From positions 28,654,150 to 28,718,149 of the forward strand of contig CM069612.1 in the NCBI GenBank assembly GCA_035771175.1: 64,000 nt of DNA, written 5' to 3'. Numbering within the stretch: position 1 is the first letter of the stretch; each line of letters begins with the position of its first letter. The DNA is from Paratinospora sagittata. Taxonomy: Eukaryota; Streptophyta; Magnoliopsida; Ranunculales; Menispermaceae. Shown here in pieces: positions 32,451-43,389 of this stretch. The notes below the pieces were generated by a model. It searched no databases. It worked only from the letters and a program-made list of their open reading frames with translations, and was not told where the DNA came from. The position numbers were made by a program, and so were the translations under genes.

Positions 32451-35400
32451 CTAGGGCTCTGGTAGATTTTTGACGTATAAATCATGTACCAGTTTAATGT
32501 AGTCCTCGATCTTCTCAACCTTCCAGTCATCAGTTCTAATAGGAGGGAGAAATTTTACTTTTAGAGGTGCTGGCCGGACGTGTAAACTGTTCTTTCTCCA
32601 TGCGAGATGTGTACCAGTCAGAACAATTGGGACAATAGGGAGCCTTGATTGCAAGGCTATGTGAACAAATCCCTGAAGGAGGAAAAATGAACGGGAAATG
32701 GTCAAGAAAACAGGACATGAACAGCAAGTAATAACAAATACAAGTGCCTAAGATGAAGCCATTCAAGCCAACCAGGTCTGTTATGCGTGCAAAAAAGGTT
32801 TTTGGTGTTGCAATCCAAATATTTGCATCCAACTAAAAATTTGAAGCAAAACTTTCACTGTGATGAATCGATTAACTCAACTCAACTCAACTAAGCCTTT
32901 TCCCAACTAAATGTAATTGGCTATATGAACCCACTTCCTCCACTCCGCTCTATCGGGGGCTAAATCATAATGTTATGATTTTACCCAATACTTTTTGAAA
33001 TCAAGACTCTAAGTGAAATAATCAACAACAGTTTATGTTGATCAAGTCCTATCCTGCCCATTGAATCGCCTTCCATGCATGTAATTCTTTATAACTGTAG
33101 TCCATAAATGATCCAAAATAATCAAGTAAGATATCTGAGAGCAGCGACTTGATTATGATATGAAACAGGGACATCCTTGCTTGATCACCCATCTTCCAAG
33201 GAGCCTGAGCGGGAAGTCCATGCCATTTGATATTGGACCAACTGTTGCATTCAGCATAATCAACATATATGGACGATCCCTACTGCTAAGAAGTGGTTCT
33301 GGAGGTCTCAGTTAATCCATATGGGAAAAGTCAACTAATTTTTCACCAAAAGATAAAAAATAAAAAGGAAAGAAATTGGGTTGTGACACTTACCTTTTTA
33401 AATGGTAAAAGTCTTCCAGTTTTGGATCTGGTTCCCTCTGGAAAAATGATCAATGATAATTTGTTCTTGACAATTGCTCGAGCAACCTGAGCTTGACAAA
33501 GAGCAAAAGTTAGAAATATAGCCAAAATCGTAGAAGTATGACTGTGAAAAGAGAAATCGGAGGACCTCTTTCATAGACTCAATGGCCATAGTTGGGTTGG
33601 AGCGATCTATACGAAGATGATTCGCCAATACATAGAGCTGTCCAAAGAGGGGGTACCATATTATCTGAACAAAAAAGTTTAGTCTCATTAATATTCTTGA
33701 AGTTTATTTGCAAAGCTCATAAAGCAGTTGAGATTTTTGCTGACAAATTGCATACACTTTCTCAAGATGGATGCAAATCCCAGAGAATGTAGTTAGTTAC
33801 ATAAGTTGGGATCCAATTTGATTTCTTTAGGCTGCATTTAGTTCATGATAGAAAACTTAGGATACAACCCAAAAATTAAAATTTAGAAAACTTTTTATCA
33901 TTTGGAATAAACAGTCATTACTGAGTAATTCTATACCTTTTTTTTTTTTTTTTTTTTAAATTCAATTAACCAAACACTACTCCTGCTTTCAAATCTGCTT
34001 TTCTGTTTTCATATTCTAAAAATTATATCCAAACTATAAACTAAACAAGGCCTTAATCCCTTATGTGACGAATAGGAAGTGTCTTAACACCACACCTTAC
34101 ACATTATGGATCAACTGCATGCAATCATTGGGTAACATCTTGGACAGGTCATAACCTCATACATGTAGCTGTAGTATCTTTGAGTTCCACCTTGGAAATC
34201 AAAAGCCAAAACTTGAAAAGATAGTTACCAGAAATAAGAGCTCAAGTACTTAAGTGGTTTGTGCATTTTTGCTGTAAATCTATTTGAGTAGTGTCTGCCC
34301 AGACTGCCAACAATGATGAAGAAGTGTGCTTCCCATGGCATGCGTGAAAAGGTAACACCAGCCTCCAATTCTCAGAATCATTCTTAATACTCAGAATAAG
34401 TTCTAGAATGTAATAATTGCACCATGAGAACTAAGCATACCTCTTTCTTGGCAATGCCAACAGTTCCTGTGGGAGTCAGCCACATAATTAGGAAAATGTC
34501 CAGAGGGGACGCATGATTGCATATATAAATACCCCTAGTGTTGGAGAATTCAGCGCCTTCAATCTTTATGGGATTTCCTAAAATCCACATCTGCCAACAT
34601 TTAGGCCAAAGCTTGTAATAGGATGACAAGTAAAAGTTACCTTAAAGGAAATCAACTAAAAAAAAAAAAGGATGGTTAAAACAATGAATTGGAAAAGCCA
34701 TCGAACCTATTAAAGACATAGGTTCACAAATAAAGAGATTAAGGAAAATTTTTACACTTGCTTCGTGACAGTTACTACAGACTACCCATGCTTTATTAAA
34801 CAAAATGTTGTGCAAAAAAAAAAAAGAAAAAAGAAAAAATTGACTAGGAGATAGTAGGAACAACACTAATTAGAGATAAAATGAAAGAGAATCGATAAAG
34901 GAGGTTTAAACACAGATAGCAACGACCAGTAGATGTGCCAATAACTAAAATGGCATATGGTTGTTGGGGGCTTCTCTCCATGAATGTTAAAGTGTCCCTT
35001 GTTGGGCTCCAAATCAAAAAAGAAATTTTGTGTGTATATGTGTGCGTGAGGAGGATGTAAGGACAAATGATCAATTTGGCTGGCAATAAAAGCCATGGCT
35101 CATATTCAATGGACTATAGCCTCACAAAAGTTCAAATTTTCACTCTCTAGGATTCTGAATGCATTATTTTTACCTCTTTTGCTATTAGCATTTCTATGCA
35201 AATAACGTTAAGAAGTGGCGTACTCAGCTTCACAATTTACCTCTCTAGTAAATGGTTGCCCTACAGACACTCTCTTTACTAAATCCTACTCCTCTATGAA
35301 CCACTCTTTCCACAAATGCTTCCAGCAAAACTCATATAAAACTAGAATCCAATCTTAAAAATTCACTCTGTACCACATTCATTCATCCCTAGTACATCTC

Positions 35401-36153
35401 ACTGATACATAAATAAATTATCTGCTCATCATCTCAACAAAATCTCTAAACAAATAATCTACAAAACCTAACAGCCAAAATGAACAACCATTCAAAGCTC
35501 AAATCAGAAATCTTTTCCATCAAAAAAGAAAAACATCCAAAAAACTCTCACACGCTCACACCAACCGCAAGAACTCCAACACACATAGATAAACAAACAA
35601 ACAATCTCCAAGAAAGAACTCAAAAACAACATCAAAACAAACGAACAAAACAAGAATTTTTTTCAGCACAGAGCAGAGAGCTTACCAACAACCTCCCGGT
35701 GACGTGACCGTATACGTTCCCTTGCCGAACCCTCTGATACGGCCACGGAAGCAACAAAAGCATAATAATCGCCCATACGAAAGTTGTGAACATCATCGTA
35801 ACAAAGCAAGTCACAATCCTAACACAAGATATCACCATCGCACTCCAACTATCGTCGTCAACGAATCCAATCTCTTCTTCTACTTCCTCCTCCTCCACCT
35901 TCACCTTCACCTTCACCTTCACCTTCTCCTTCTCTCCATCCACACCGTTTGATCCAAACCTCGACGATCTCAACAACACATCTCCACAGCCTTCCTCCAA
36001 GCTCGAATCCACGCAGCACCTCTCCAACCTCCGATTCCTCAGAACCGAAGAAGAAGAAGAACCAGAACCAGAACCAGAACCATAACCAGTAGTAATCTGA
36101 TAAGCACTACTACTGATACTACTACTACTACTACTTGTACTAGCAGTTTCCAT
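32451..36153 (-). CDS. 1-acyl-sn-glycerol-3-phosphate acyltransferase, class B (LPAAT), 5 exons, 343 aa
   Basis: Acylates lysophosphatidate at sn-2 to give phosphatidate at the ER, a step in phospholipid and oil synthesis. Exons (minus): 36153-35686, 34590-34441, 33664-33566, 33486-33394, 32672-32451; all GT-AG, 344 codons with stop. Residues about 104-138 are hydrophobic (VTMMFTTFVWAIIMLLLLPW). The PlsC motifs are intact: NHASPLD (HX4D, H182/D187), FPEGTRS (254-260), RIDRSNP, and PIVPIVLTGTH. LLPWPYQRVRQGNVYGHVTG and MWILGNP match the coconut/meadowfoam class-B enzymes as I recall them, rather than the ubiquitous LPAT2 type. The N terminus is long (about 100 residues before the membrane segment), with Ser runs, GSGSGS, a (KV)5 repeat and an acidic stretch. 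The start is the first ATG of the frame. Confidence 0.93.
32873..32995 (-). mobile_element. LINE 3'-tail remnant in LPAAT intron 4
   Basis: The minus strand gives LAPDRAEWRKWVHIA, then 'gggaaaaggcttagttgagt', the same block as at 21.1 kb. Sense orientation to the host gene. Confidence 0.7.
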
Positions 36154-36299
36154 GATTGAAAAGAAGAAGAAAATTGAAGCTTTTGAACGGAGAAGAAAGA
36201 GTTGCAGAGAAGGTTAAGCGAAGTTGTAGAGAAAGGCTTTGCTGTGTCTGGAGTGGACGAGAACAGTTGGGACGCGACTTGGGATTGAAACGAGTGAGA

Positions 36300-39200
36300 A
36301 TGAGATGTATCGCGACGCCGCTGACCGATATATTTTGTGTTTCCCTTGAAATGCCCCTGCCATTTATGCAAAGGACGGGAATGATGTGGAGGGTAAGCAA
36401 GGGTGGGGTTCTGGAGGAGCCGTTGAACTACTACGGATGAGCCAGCTGTCTCTCGACCCATTTTCAACCTTGTCGTGAACTCGTGATTATAAACGGGTCG
36501 GGCCGGATTGCAAAGAGCCGAGTAATAGTTAACGCTGCATTTGGACGGTGATTCAAACACAAAGATGGATTTTTGAAAATAAAAAATTTAGAAAATAATT
36601 TTTTATATTTACTTGACCAATCGTATATTTTATATTTTTACAATTTTAAATATAAAAAATCATATTTGAATTACAAACCAGATTGGGCTAAGTAAATGAT
36701 TGAGGTCTTATTTGATATGATGTAATGTAAAATTATAAATAAGATTAATTTTATTATTTTTTTTTTATAAAAATGTTGATTAAAAGTAGAATGATAAGAA
36801 TTATTTTTGGCAATTTGAAAATAGAAAAATGTAAAAAAAAATAATTAAGGATTAGAAAATGTAAAATAGATAAATCATACCTAAAGAGACATGAAGGACA
36901 CGTATGATATAGGGGTGGCTTGACTAAACAAAAACAAAAACAAATCCATTAAACACCATATTTTGTTGAGTTATATATCCATTGCAAAATTACAACCCCA
37001 TCTCCCTATTGTCATCCTTATTTTCGTACATTCTTATCCAACAAATGTTACAACATGACAAATTTGAATTGTCGTCTTCCTTCTCCTTTTTTTTTTTTCT
37101 TTTCTTCTGAGGTTAGTAGGTATCGGGGACTTCTGTCCCCCTAATTAACTTATTATTTAAATTTCACTATTTTTTTTTTTTTGTCTATGATCCTTCGGTA
37201 TTCCCGCTAACTCTTTTGCGAGGGTAAGACTATTCTAGAGTTGAGAATTACAGAGGTTATTGAGCGTCTTTTTATAAAGTGAACGGATAAGTGTGGATAC
37301 GAATTCGAGACCTCACTTTTCAACTACAACTTATATCTCGTCTATCATCCAACGAGGTTACCCGACTTTGAGTAAACTCTACCATTGTTATATATGACAT
37401 TAAACTCACTTTTATATTAATTATTAAAACAGCTTTTGAATCAAATTATTTGTTATTATTTAAAAAATAAATACAAATAAAAAATGGATGCTTTGAATGG
37501 GTCTTAGATGGTCATTGCTAGATTTAAACTAAAAAGTTACCATAATTTAGTGATAAAAGGGGTATAAGAGAAGATTTATTTTATTGAAACCTTTAGTTGG
37601 CTAACATCTAAGGAGTACTGTATTTCTTCTTCTTCTTCTTCTTCTTCTTTTGGCTACTGTTTCTTAATTGTAGTAGTTTGATCTTCTACCTCATAGGAGG
37701 TTGATAGTTTGAGTCTATATATCTAATGTTAATGAGAGTAATTATTTTCCATTTGTATCAAGTAATGATATTTTTAATTTATATTACTAATTAACCTAAA
37801 TTGCATGTGGTAGTGATTGCAATAGGCTATACCGACATGTCCTTTTTCATTCATGTGTTCATTATCATATTCAACTTATATTGTCTTTGTGTGAAGTGTT
37901 TTTATTGAAATGTGGAGCCCAACTCATAAAACCTTCATTGACAAACTTAATTAATTTAAGAAGTCTTATTTATTGCAATAAAACTAGACTTAAATACATT
38001 TATCAATCACAGGAAAACTTTATATGAAATAGATGCTTATAAATTTGGAGAAATGTACATTGAGAGTGAAACTCGTTGCCCTCACATCAATACACCCTTA
38101 TCCCATTAATGATAACTCTTAACAATTTAGTTGACACTGATGTTGTGTACAATAGTAAAAAAATAAAAAAAAAACAACAATGGGTTGATTTAAAAGTTGG
38201 ATATAAGTACACTTATCTAAAGGTTTCGAGTTTGAGTCATTTCTTATCACTTGTTGGTCAATAACATCATTGCGTTCTTGAGTGTTTGTAGCCGTGCTTT
38301 AGAGGATGAATTAAGGGAATGTAAGTCTTTGATACCCGCAGACCTAAAAAAAAAAAAAAGTCCAGAATTTTTTGGTCAGCTTACGCACATCTGATTAATT
38401 TTAAATGTGTACAAATCCCTAATTCGTAAAGAGAACGTCTCTTAAAACCTCACTTAAGCTCATACTTTAAAATGAACCCAAATAGCCGAGACTTGAACTC
38501 CTAACCACTTCGTTACATGCTTCGGTCCTTTATTTAGGTCAAGGCCTCTTCGGTCTTAATAATTTTTGATATATTCTATCTTAGTCAAATCTCTTTCTTG
38601 TTACTTGTTCATCTGATGTGAAACCTGGGAAAAACAAAGAAAAGGCTTTGAAGGTATACTCGCATTTTTTTTTTCTTTTATTTTGGTGGTGGGGCATGAA
38701 AAGTACATTATATTAATTATACAATTAGTGGGTCCCAAATAAGTGTATTATTGAACAAGTGTGGAGTGCTTTGTTTGTCATGCAAAACGTGTTTGAGAGG
38801 GACTTTGGGGGTCGGGATGTGATGCCTCGTTGTTGTTGTAGTTATTATTATTATTATTATTATTTTGAATTGATATCTTTCACATTTGCAATAAAGACTC
38901 ATGAGTTTGCTTAGCTTTCTTGTTTCTAATTTGTGATTGATTTGAACACAAAGGTTGATATAGAGAGGCCGTGGAATACGTTGAGAGATAATTTATTTGA
39001 GTGGTAGTTAAGTTATTAATGTTTCAAAATTAATTAATTATATAATTAAAAGTTAACTCGATTAAATGAAGTTTTTGTTTTTTTTTTTTTTTCATTTTAT
39101 TTAAGACTACATAATTCTACTTCTTCTTCACTTATATTGTAAAAAATTCATATTATATACTTTTGTTTGGATAAGATCTCCTTTCTTTCTTTCTTTCTTT

Positions 39201-39330
39201 TTTTTTTTTTCATTTTTTATTTTGTTGGCAACATTCAAAACACCCCATTTTAATATGTACAACATAAGATAGTACGTTGAACAGTATATTTTTTTTTTTG
39301 AAAATAAACTGCAATATTTAATAATTGAAA
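36300..39330. other. Intergenic, no gene seen
   Basis: LPAAT promoter side, then AT-rich sequence with poly-T runs, a (TTC)n tract at 37624-37649 and a (TTA)n tract at 38842-38864. No supported ORF or RNA gene. Confidence 0.6.
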
Positions 39331-39700
39331 ACAGTAAAACAAAGTAGAAAACCTACGTACAACCAACCCAATTTCTAATCCATTCCCTGATAGAGCATCC
39401 CGTATGAAGATTAAAAGCAATAAGCCAAGAAAAAGTTGTTATAAGTATCTCATTCCAAAGACTTTCACACAATCCTTTGAGACATCCTAAAAAATACGCC
39501 TATTTCACTCTAACCAAATTAATCATAAAGTTGCCAACGATGCCACCCTCATGATCTTAACACCATCACCTCGCAAACCATGGGCGTTATCCAAAGCAAG
39601 ACACTACTCACAAGAATAAGGGACTGTAAAATGTTATCCAATCTCCCATGGGCACTATCAAAACCATATTAAGACATTGTGGAATGTGAATTTCACAAAG
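39330..39700 (-). mobile_element. Possible LINE C-terminal remnant
   Basis: The minus strand gives fragments such as LWDNILQSLILVSSVLLW that recall the C-terminal tail of L1-type retroelement ORF2. Several stops. Weak. Confidence 0.3.
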
Positions 39701-39745
39701 ACAATAGGGTGAACCACAAGGGCACAAAGGCACAAGGGCTCACAA

Positions 39746-39754
39746 ATAATTTTT
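39746..39754. repeat. Target-site duplication (left), ATAATTTTT
   Basis: Nine bp identical to 46308-46316, directly outside both ends of the MULE. Mutator-like elements typically duplicate 9 bp. Confidence 0.75.
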
Positions 39755-39804
39755 CGGTCCGACTATTTTCACCTATCCTTTCCTATATCTTTACCCACCT
39801 CATC
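39755..39804. repeat. MULE left terminal inverted repeat
   Basis: Pairs imperfectly (about 75-80% by eye) with 46258-46307, with a 2-nt offset near the tip. Confidence 0.7.
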
Positions 39805-40264
39805 TAAAAAGTAAAAAAATATAAAAAGCCTCATGTGAAGTTACCAAAAAGGATAACTATTAAATCATTTAAACCTTTCCATCTTTCTTTTCACCTACCC
39901 ATCAACCATTTAACTCTTTACCCTAAACCCTTCAACTATTCAACTCTCAAACAAATCTCAATCTTCAATCTTGTGATTTTAATATATTTTTTGAATAAAA
40001 AACATGTCTTGAATTGTTTGCAAGTGGTTTATTTCGATTTGAAGTGTTCGCAAGTCATTCGAAAAATGCTCAATGTGCTGGAAGTGTGCACCATCAAGCA
40101 AGTCGTTCGACCTATAATGAAAAGAGATTCAAACCGTTCTTCACCCCCTACGCTATGTGCATTTGGTATCTATACTATTTTTATGCAAAAACAAACCTAA
40201 AATCGAAGTGAAAAGGGGGCGAAAACGGATTTCGAAACCCAGAAAATTGCCCTCGAAATTGTTC

Positions 40265-40473
40265 TGTCCAACCCCTGTGGACGGACATAAAGTCTCATGT
40301 CCGACCTAAAAAGGTCGAATATACCACACACTGTCCGTCCAAGAGGAGTCAGACAGAACAAAATAGATGATGACAAAACGTTCTTTCCGACCGTGTTTAG
40401 TCGAACATAAGCTTTTTATTCGACCCTGTTTAGTCGAACAGAAAGCTTCCGTCCGACCTAACACAGTCAGACA
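40265..40473. repeat. Left subterminal array: six copies of a TCCGACC...GGTCGGA-type dyad
   Basis: Units at about 40265, 40298, 40332, 40384, 40418 and 40450. Each is a ~23-bp imperfect palindrome with left arm TGTCCGACC, 6-8 variable bases and right arm AGTCGAACA or variants. The array sits just before the transposase reading frame. Candidate transposase-binding sites. Confidence 0.85.
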
Positions 40474-40557
40474 AAACATTTTTGGTGTTTTTTAAGGTTT
40501 TCTTTTGTTATCTTGTTTCATTTTGTATGTAATACTAATATTAAGTTCTAATTCATC

Positions 40558-42440
40558 AGGATGACGAGGGATTTGATGAATCCAAAATTGTTGGCAATGA
40601 GTTGGTATTAGTTCGGGACTACATTAAAGAGTTCACAACCGTTATTGTATTTAAGAGTAAGGCCAAACTTATTGCACGGACAAGGGAAGTAGGTCGTGCA
40701 AATGGTTTTGTTATCGTTATCAAGAGCTCAGATGTAGGAGGGACGAAGGGTAGGCGACCGAGAATCAAGTTTGCACGTGAGAGGTACAGTGTGTACAATC
40801 TAAAAGACACAAGAAAGAAGAAAGTCAATGAAACCTCAACTAAGAAGTGTAATTGTTTATTCTTATTACGGGGGAAAAAATTGGTCGCTGATGACGATTG
40901 GATGATAACAGTGGATTGTGGCACTCATAATCATCCACCAGTCGATCAGATGGAAGGGCACTCTTATGCAGGCCGACTGACAAAGGATGAGCAGTAGTCA
41001 CGCAAGGCCCAGAGATATACTGAATGCTATGAAGCAAAGGGATGCAGGCAATGCATCTACACTGAAGACCATATACAATGCACATAGCAAGTATAAATTG
41101 TTGGAAAACAGTGGGAGGTCTCAGATGCAATATTTGATGGCGAAGTTAGCTGAAGAACAATACGTCGAGTGACACAAGTTCGACAAAAACACCAATCATG
41201 TACAAGCGTTGTTTTATGCACACCCAGTATCGGTCAACTTGTTACGTTTTTTTCCTAAAGTTTTGATAACGTATTGCACATATAAGATGAATATCTATCG
41301 ATATCCGTTACATGAGATAGTTGACGTTACATCAACTCATCTCACATTTTCGGTGACACATGTATTCATGGAAAACGAGCAACATGAGAACTACATATGG
41401 GCACTTGAGAAGTTAAAGGATATGGAAGAAGGGTGGCTACAACCAGAGGTTTTTCTTTTTGATAGAGAATTGGCCCTGATGAATGAAATGAATATTATTT
41501 TTCCAAATGTTAGAAATTTGTTGTGCTGTTGGCACATTAACAAGAATGTGCTGGCGAAATCGAAACCGTTGTTCAAGGATAGCAGTGACTATATGAAATT
41601 TATAGGCATGAGGAATGGTTTGGTTGATTCATAGACATAGGAGCAGTATGAAGAGCATAGGAAAGTGATTTCAAAATCTTATGAAGCTTACCTTACGCTC
41701 ATTCTCTATTTATACAATGAGTGGCTGTTAAACCACATGGAAAGATTTGTGGCTGCTTGGACATATGAGATCATGCATTTTGGCAATGTCACAACTAACC
41801 GAGTCGAAAGTGCACATGCAAAGTTGAAGAAACACTTAGGTTCTTCACAGGGACTGTTTGAGAGTAGCTGAATGACAATACATTCTTTGTTATCTTTGTA
41901 ACATACCAAGATATCATGATCTTTTGAGAAAAGTTTACTCACCAGCAAACACGTCCATAACGGACCTATATATGGGCACTTGCGAGGGGTTGTCTCAATT
42001 TTTGCAATCGAAAAGATTCAGAAAGAATGTGAACATTTCAAGGAGACAAATTTTGAAACTTTTACTTGTCGATTCCTGTTGAGAAAAACTCAAGGGTTGC
42101 CTTGTGAACATAAAATCTTTAAATATCACAAAGAAAGTTGACCCATTCCCACTACTTTGGTGGATGCACATTAGAACAAATTTGATATGTTTCTCCCTGT
42201 TTAAGAGTCTCAAGACCAATTACAATGCCACGAGGATATTGAGGTTTTTTGTAAGGAGTTCGAACAATGTGACACATCTGGGAGAAAAAGAATGCTTAAG
42301 AGGTTGATGGAGATATCCAAGCCATCATCTACAGTGTTGTTTGAGCTCGCCACAAAAAGAAATACTCGAGAAAGGCTGAGTTTGAAAGTTGATAAATCAA
42401 CCAAGAGAAATCCATCCTTCTTTGAGCACGTCTTATCCTA
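40558..42440 (+). pseudogene. MULE transposase (FAR1/MuDR-like), decayed
   Basis: Frame 1 (about 40558-40995) holds the N-terminal DNA-binding domain: GFVIVIKSSDVGG, KKCNCLFLLRGKK, VDCGTHNHPP, EGHSYAGRLTKDE. A frameshift near 40985 moves the frame to ARPRDILNAMKQRD...LKTIYNAHSKY...GRSQMQ. A TGA at about 41170 replaces the Trp of YVEW. The DDE domain follows: YAHPVSVNLLR, CTYKMNIYRYPL, FDRELALMN, CCWHINKNVLAK, FVAAWT, NRVESAHAKLKKHLGSSQG, then a SWIM-like finger (TCRF..., GLPCEH). The first catalytic Asp (DCTYK in the family) is Tyr here (ITYCTYK). Further stops lie at 41632 and 41869. So it is a dead copy. Confidence 0.85.
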
Positions 42441-42576
42441 ACAAGACAATTGCTCCCTTAAAAACACGGTGACTACGGGTAAGCGACCACCACGTCCTAA
42501 GGTTGACAGGACAAGGAACCACAGCTCACACCAGTATATAAATCATTTTCTAGCTTCTTTGAATGCTTAAATCTAG

Positions 42577-42961
42577 CAGGTGAAAGATGTGGAGGCCGAT
42601 GGACATTGTGGTTATCGAGTAGTTTCCCTTTTTTTGGGTTATGGGAAAGGTGAATGGAAAAGGGTTAGACAAGAGCTCTTAGAGGAACTCATAAGTTTCA
42701 AGGATCACTATGAGGTTGTTTTCCAGTATAGTGGCAGAGTTGATGAAATCACGAAAGCATTTGATTGTCATGAGACCGTCACGTGCTTGGATGACAATGT
42801 TTGAGATGGGTCACTTGATTGCAAACAAGTACAACCTGACATTCGTATTTATCTCAACTCAATAGTATTTAACATTTCTTCCACTAAGGAGTGAATTTGT
42901 TCTGGCATCGCAGAGACGGTTATTTGCTATGCGGTTCGTGAGTGAATGCCATTTTGTGCAG
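42577..42961 (+). pseudogene. OTU-type cysteine protease domain of the MULE, frameshifted
   Basis: VKDVEADGHCGYRVVSLFLG carries the OTU catalytic D-G-x-C, followed by GEWKRVRQELLEELISFK and, in shifted frames, MGHLIANKYNLTFVFISTQ-like, LPLRSEF and RFVSECHFVQ, whose His matches the OTU catalytic His (HFVQV). 'tctagcag' before the start looks like an acceptor. A stop lies after CLDDNV. Plant MULEs sometimes carry OTU or ULP1 protease domains at this position. Confidence 0.75.
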
Positions 42962-43389
42962 GTATAAAAATATTATGTATTGTGTTATACTTGTTAATAT
43001 ATAGAAATCTATGATTTGCCTTGTCTAGATGATTAACATTGATAATTGTTCATTGACAAGTTATTTTGACCCAAACAAGTTTGGTGCCACCTGTTGCTGC
43101 AAATTGGGCGAAGTACCATTTATCATGCGCTAAGGGTTGGGACACCTTATATCTAGATAGGATTTTCATTTTACTGGTATAGTTCACAATATAACAACCA
43201 TAGAAACAATTGACTAGGATTGAATTTTTTTTTTTTTTTTTTTTTTTGTATTTGAACTTACAACAAATGTAATACATGTAATTTTTTGTTCATTGGCATT
43301 AATGAAATTGTTTGTTGAAGTTCAAAATTCATTGCACAAAAGATCAAAAAATATGTTGATCCAAAACCAAAAAACCAAAAAACATCAAG

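Noticed and set aside
35704..36560. Plus- and minus-strand frames around LPAAT exon 1
   Set aside because: Shadow frames of the LPAAT first exon and its leader, with low-complexity content.
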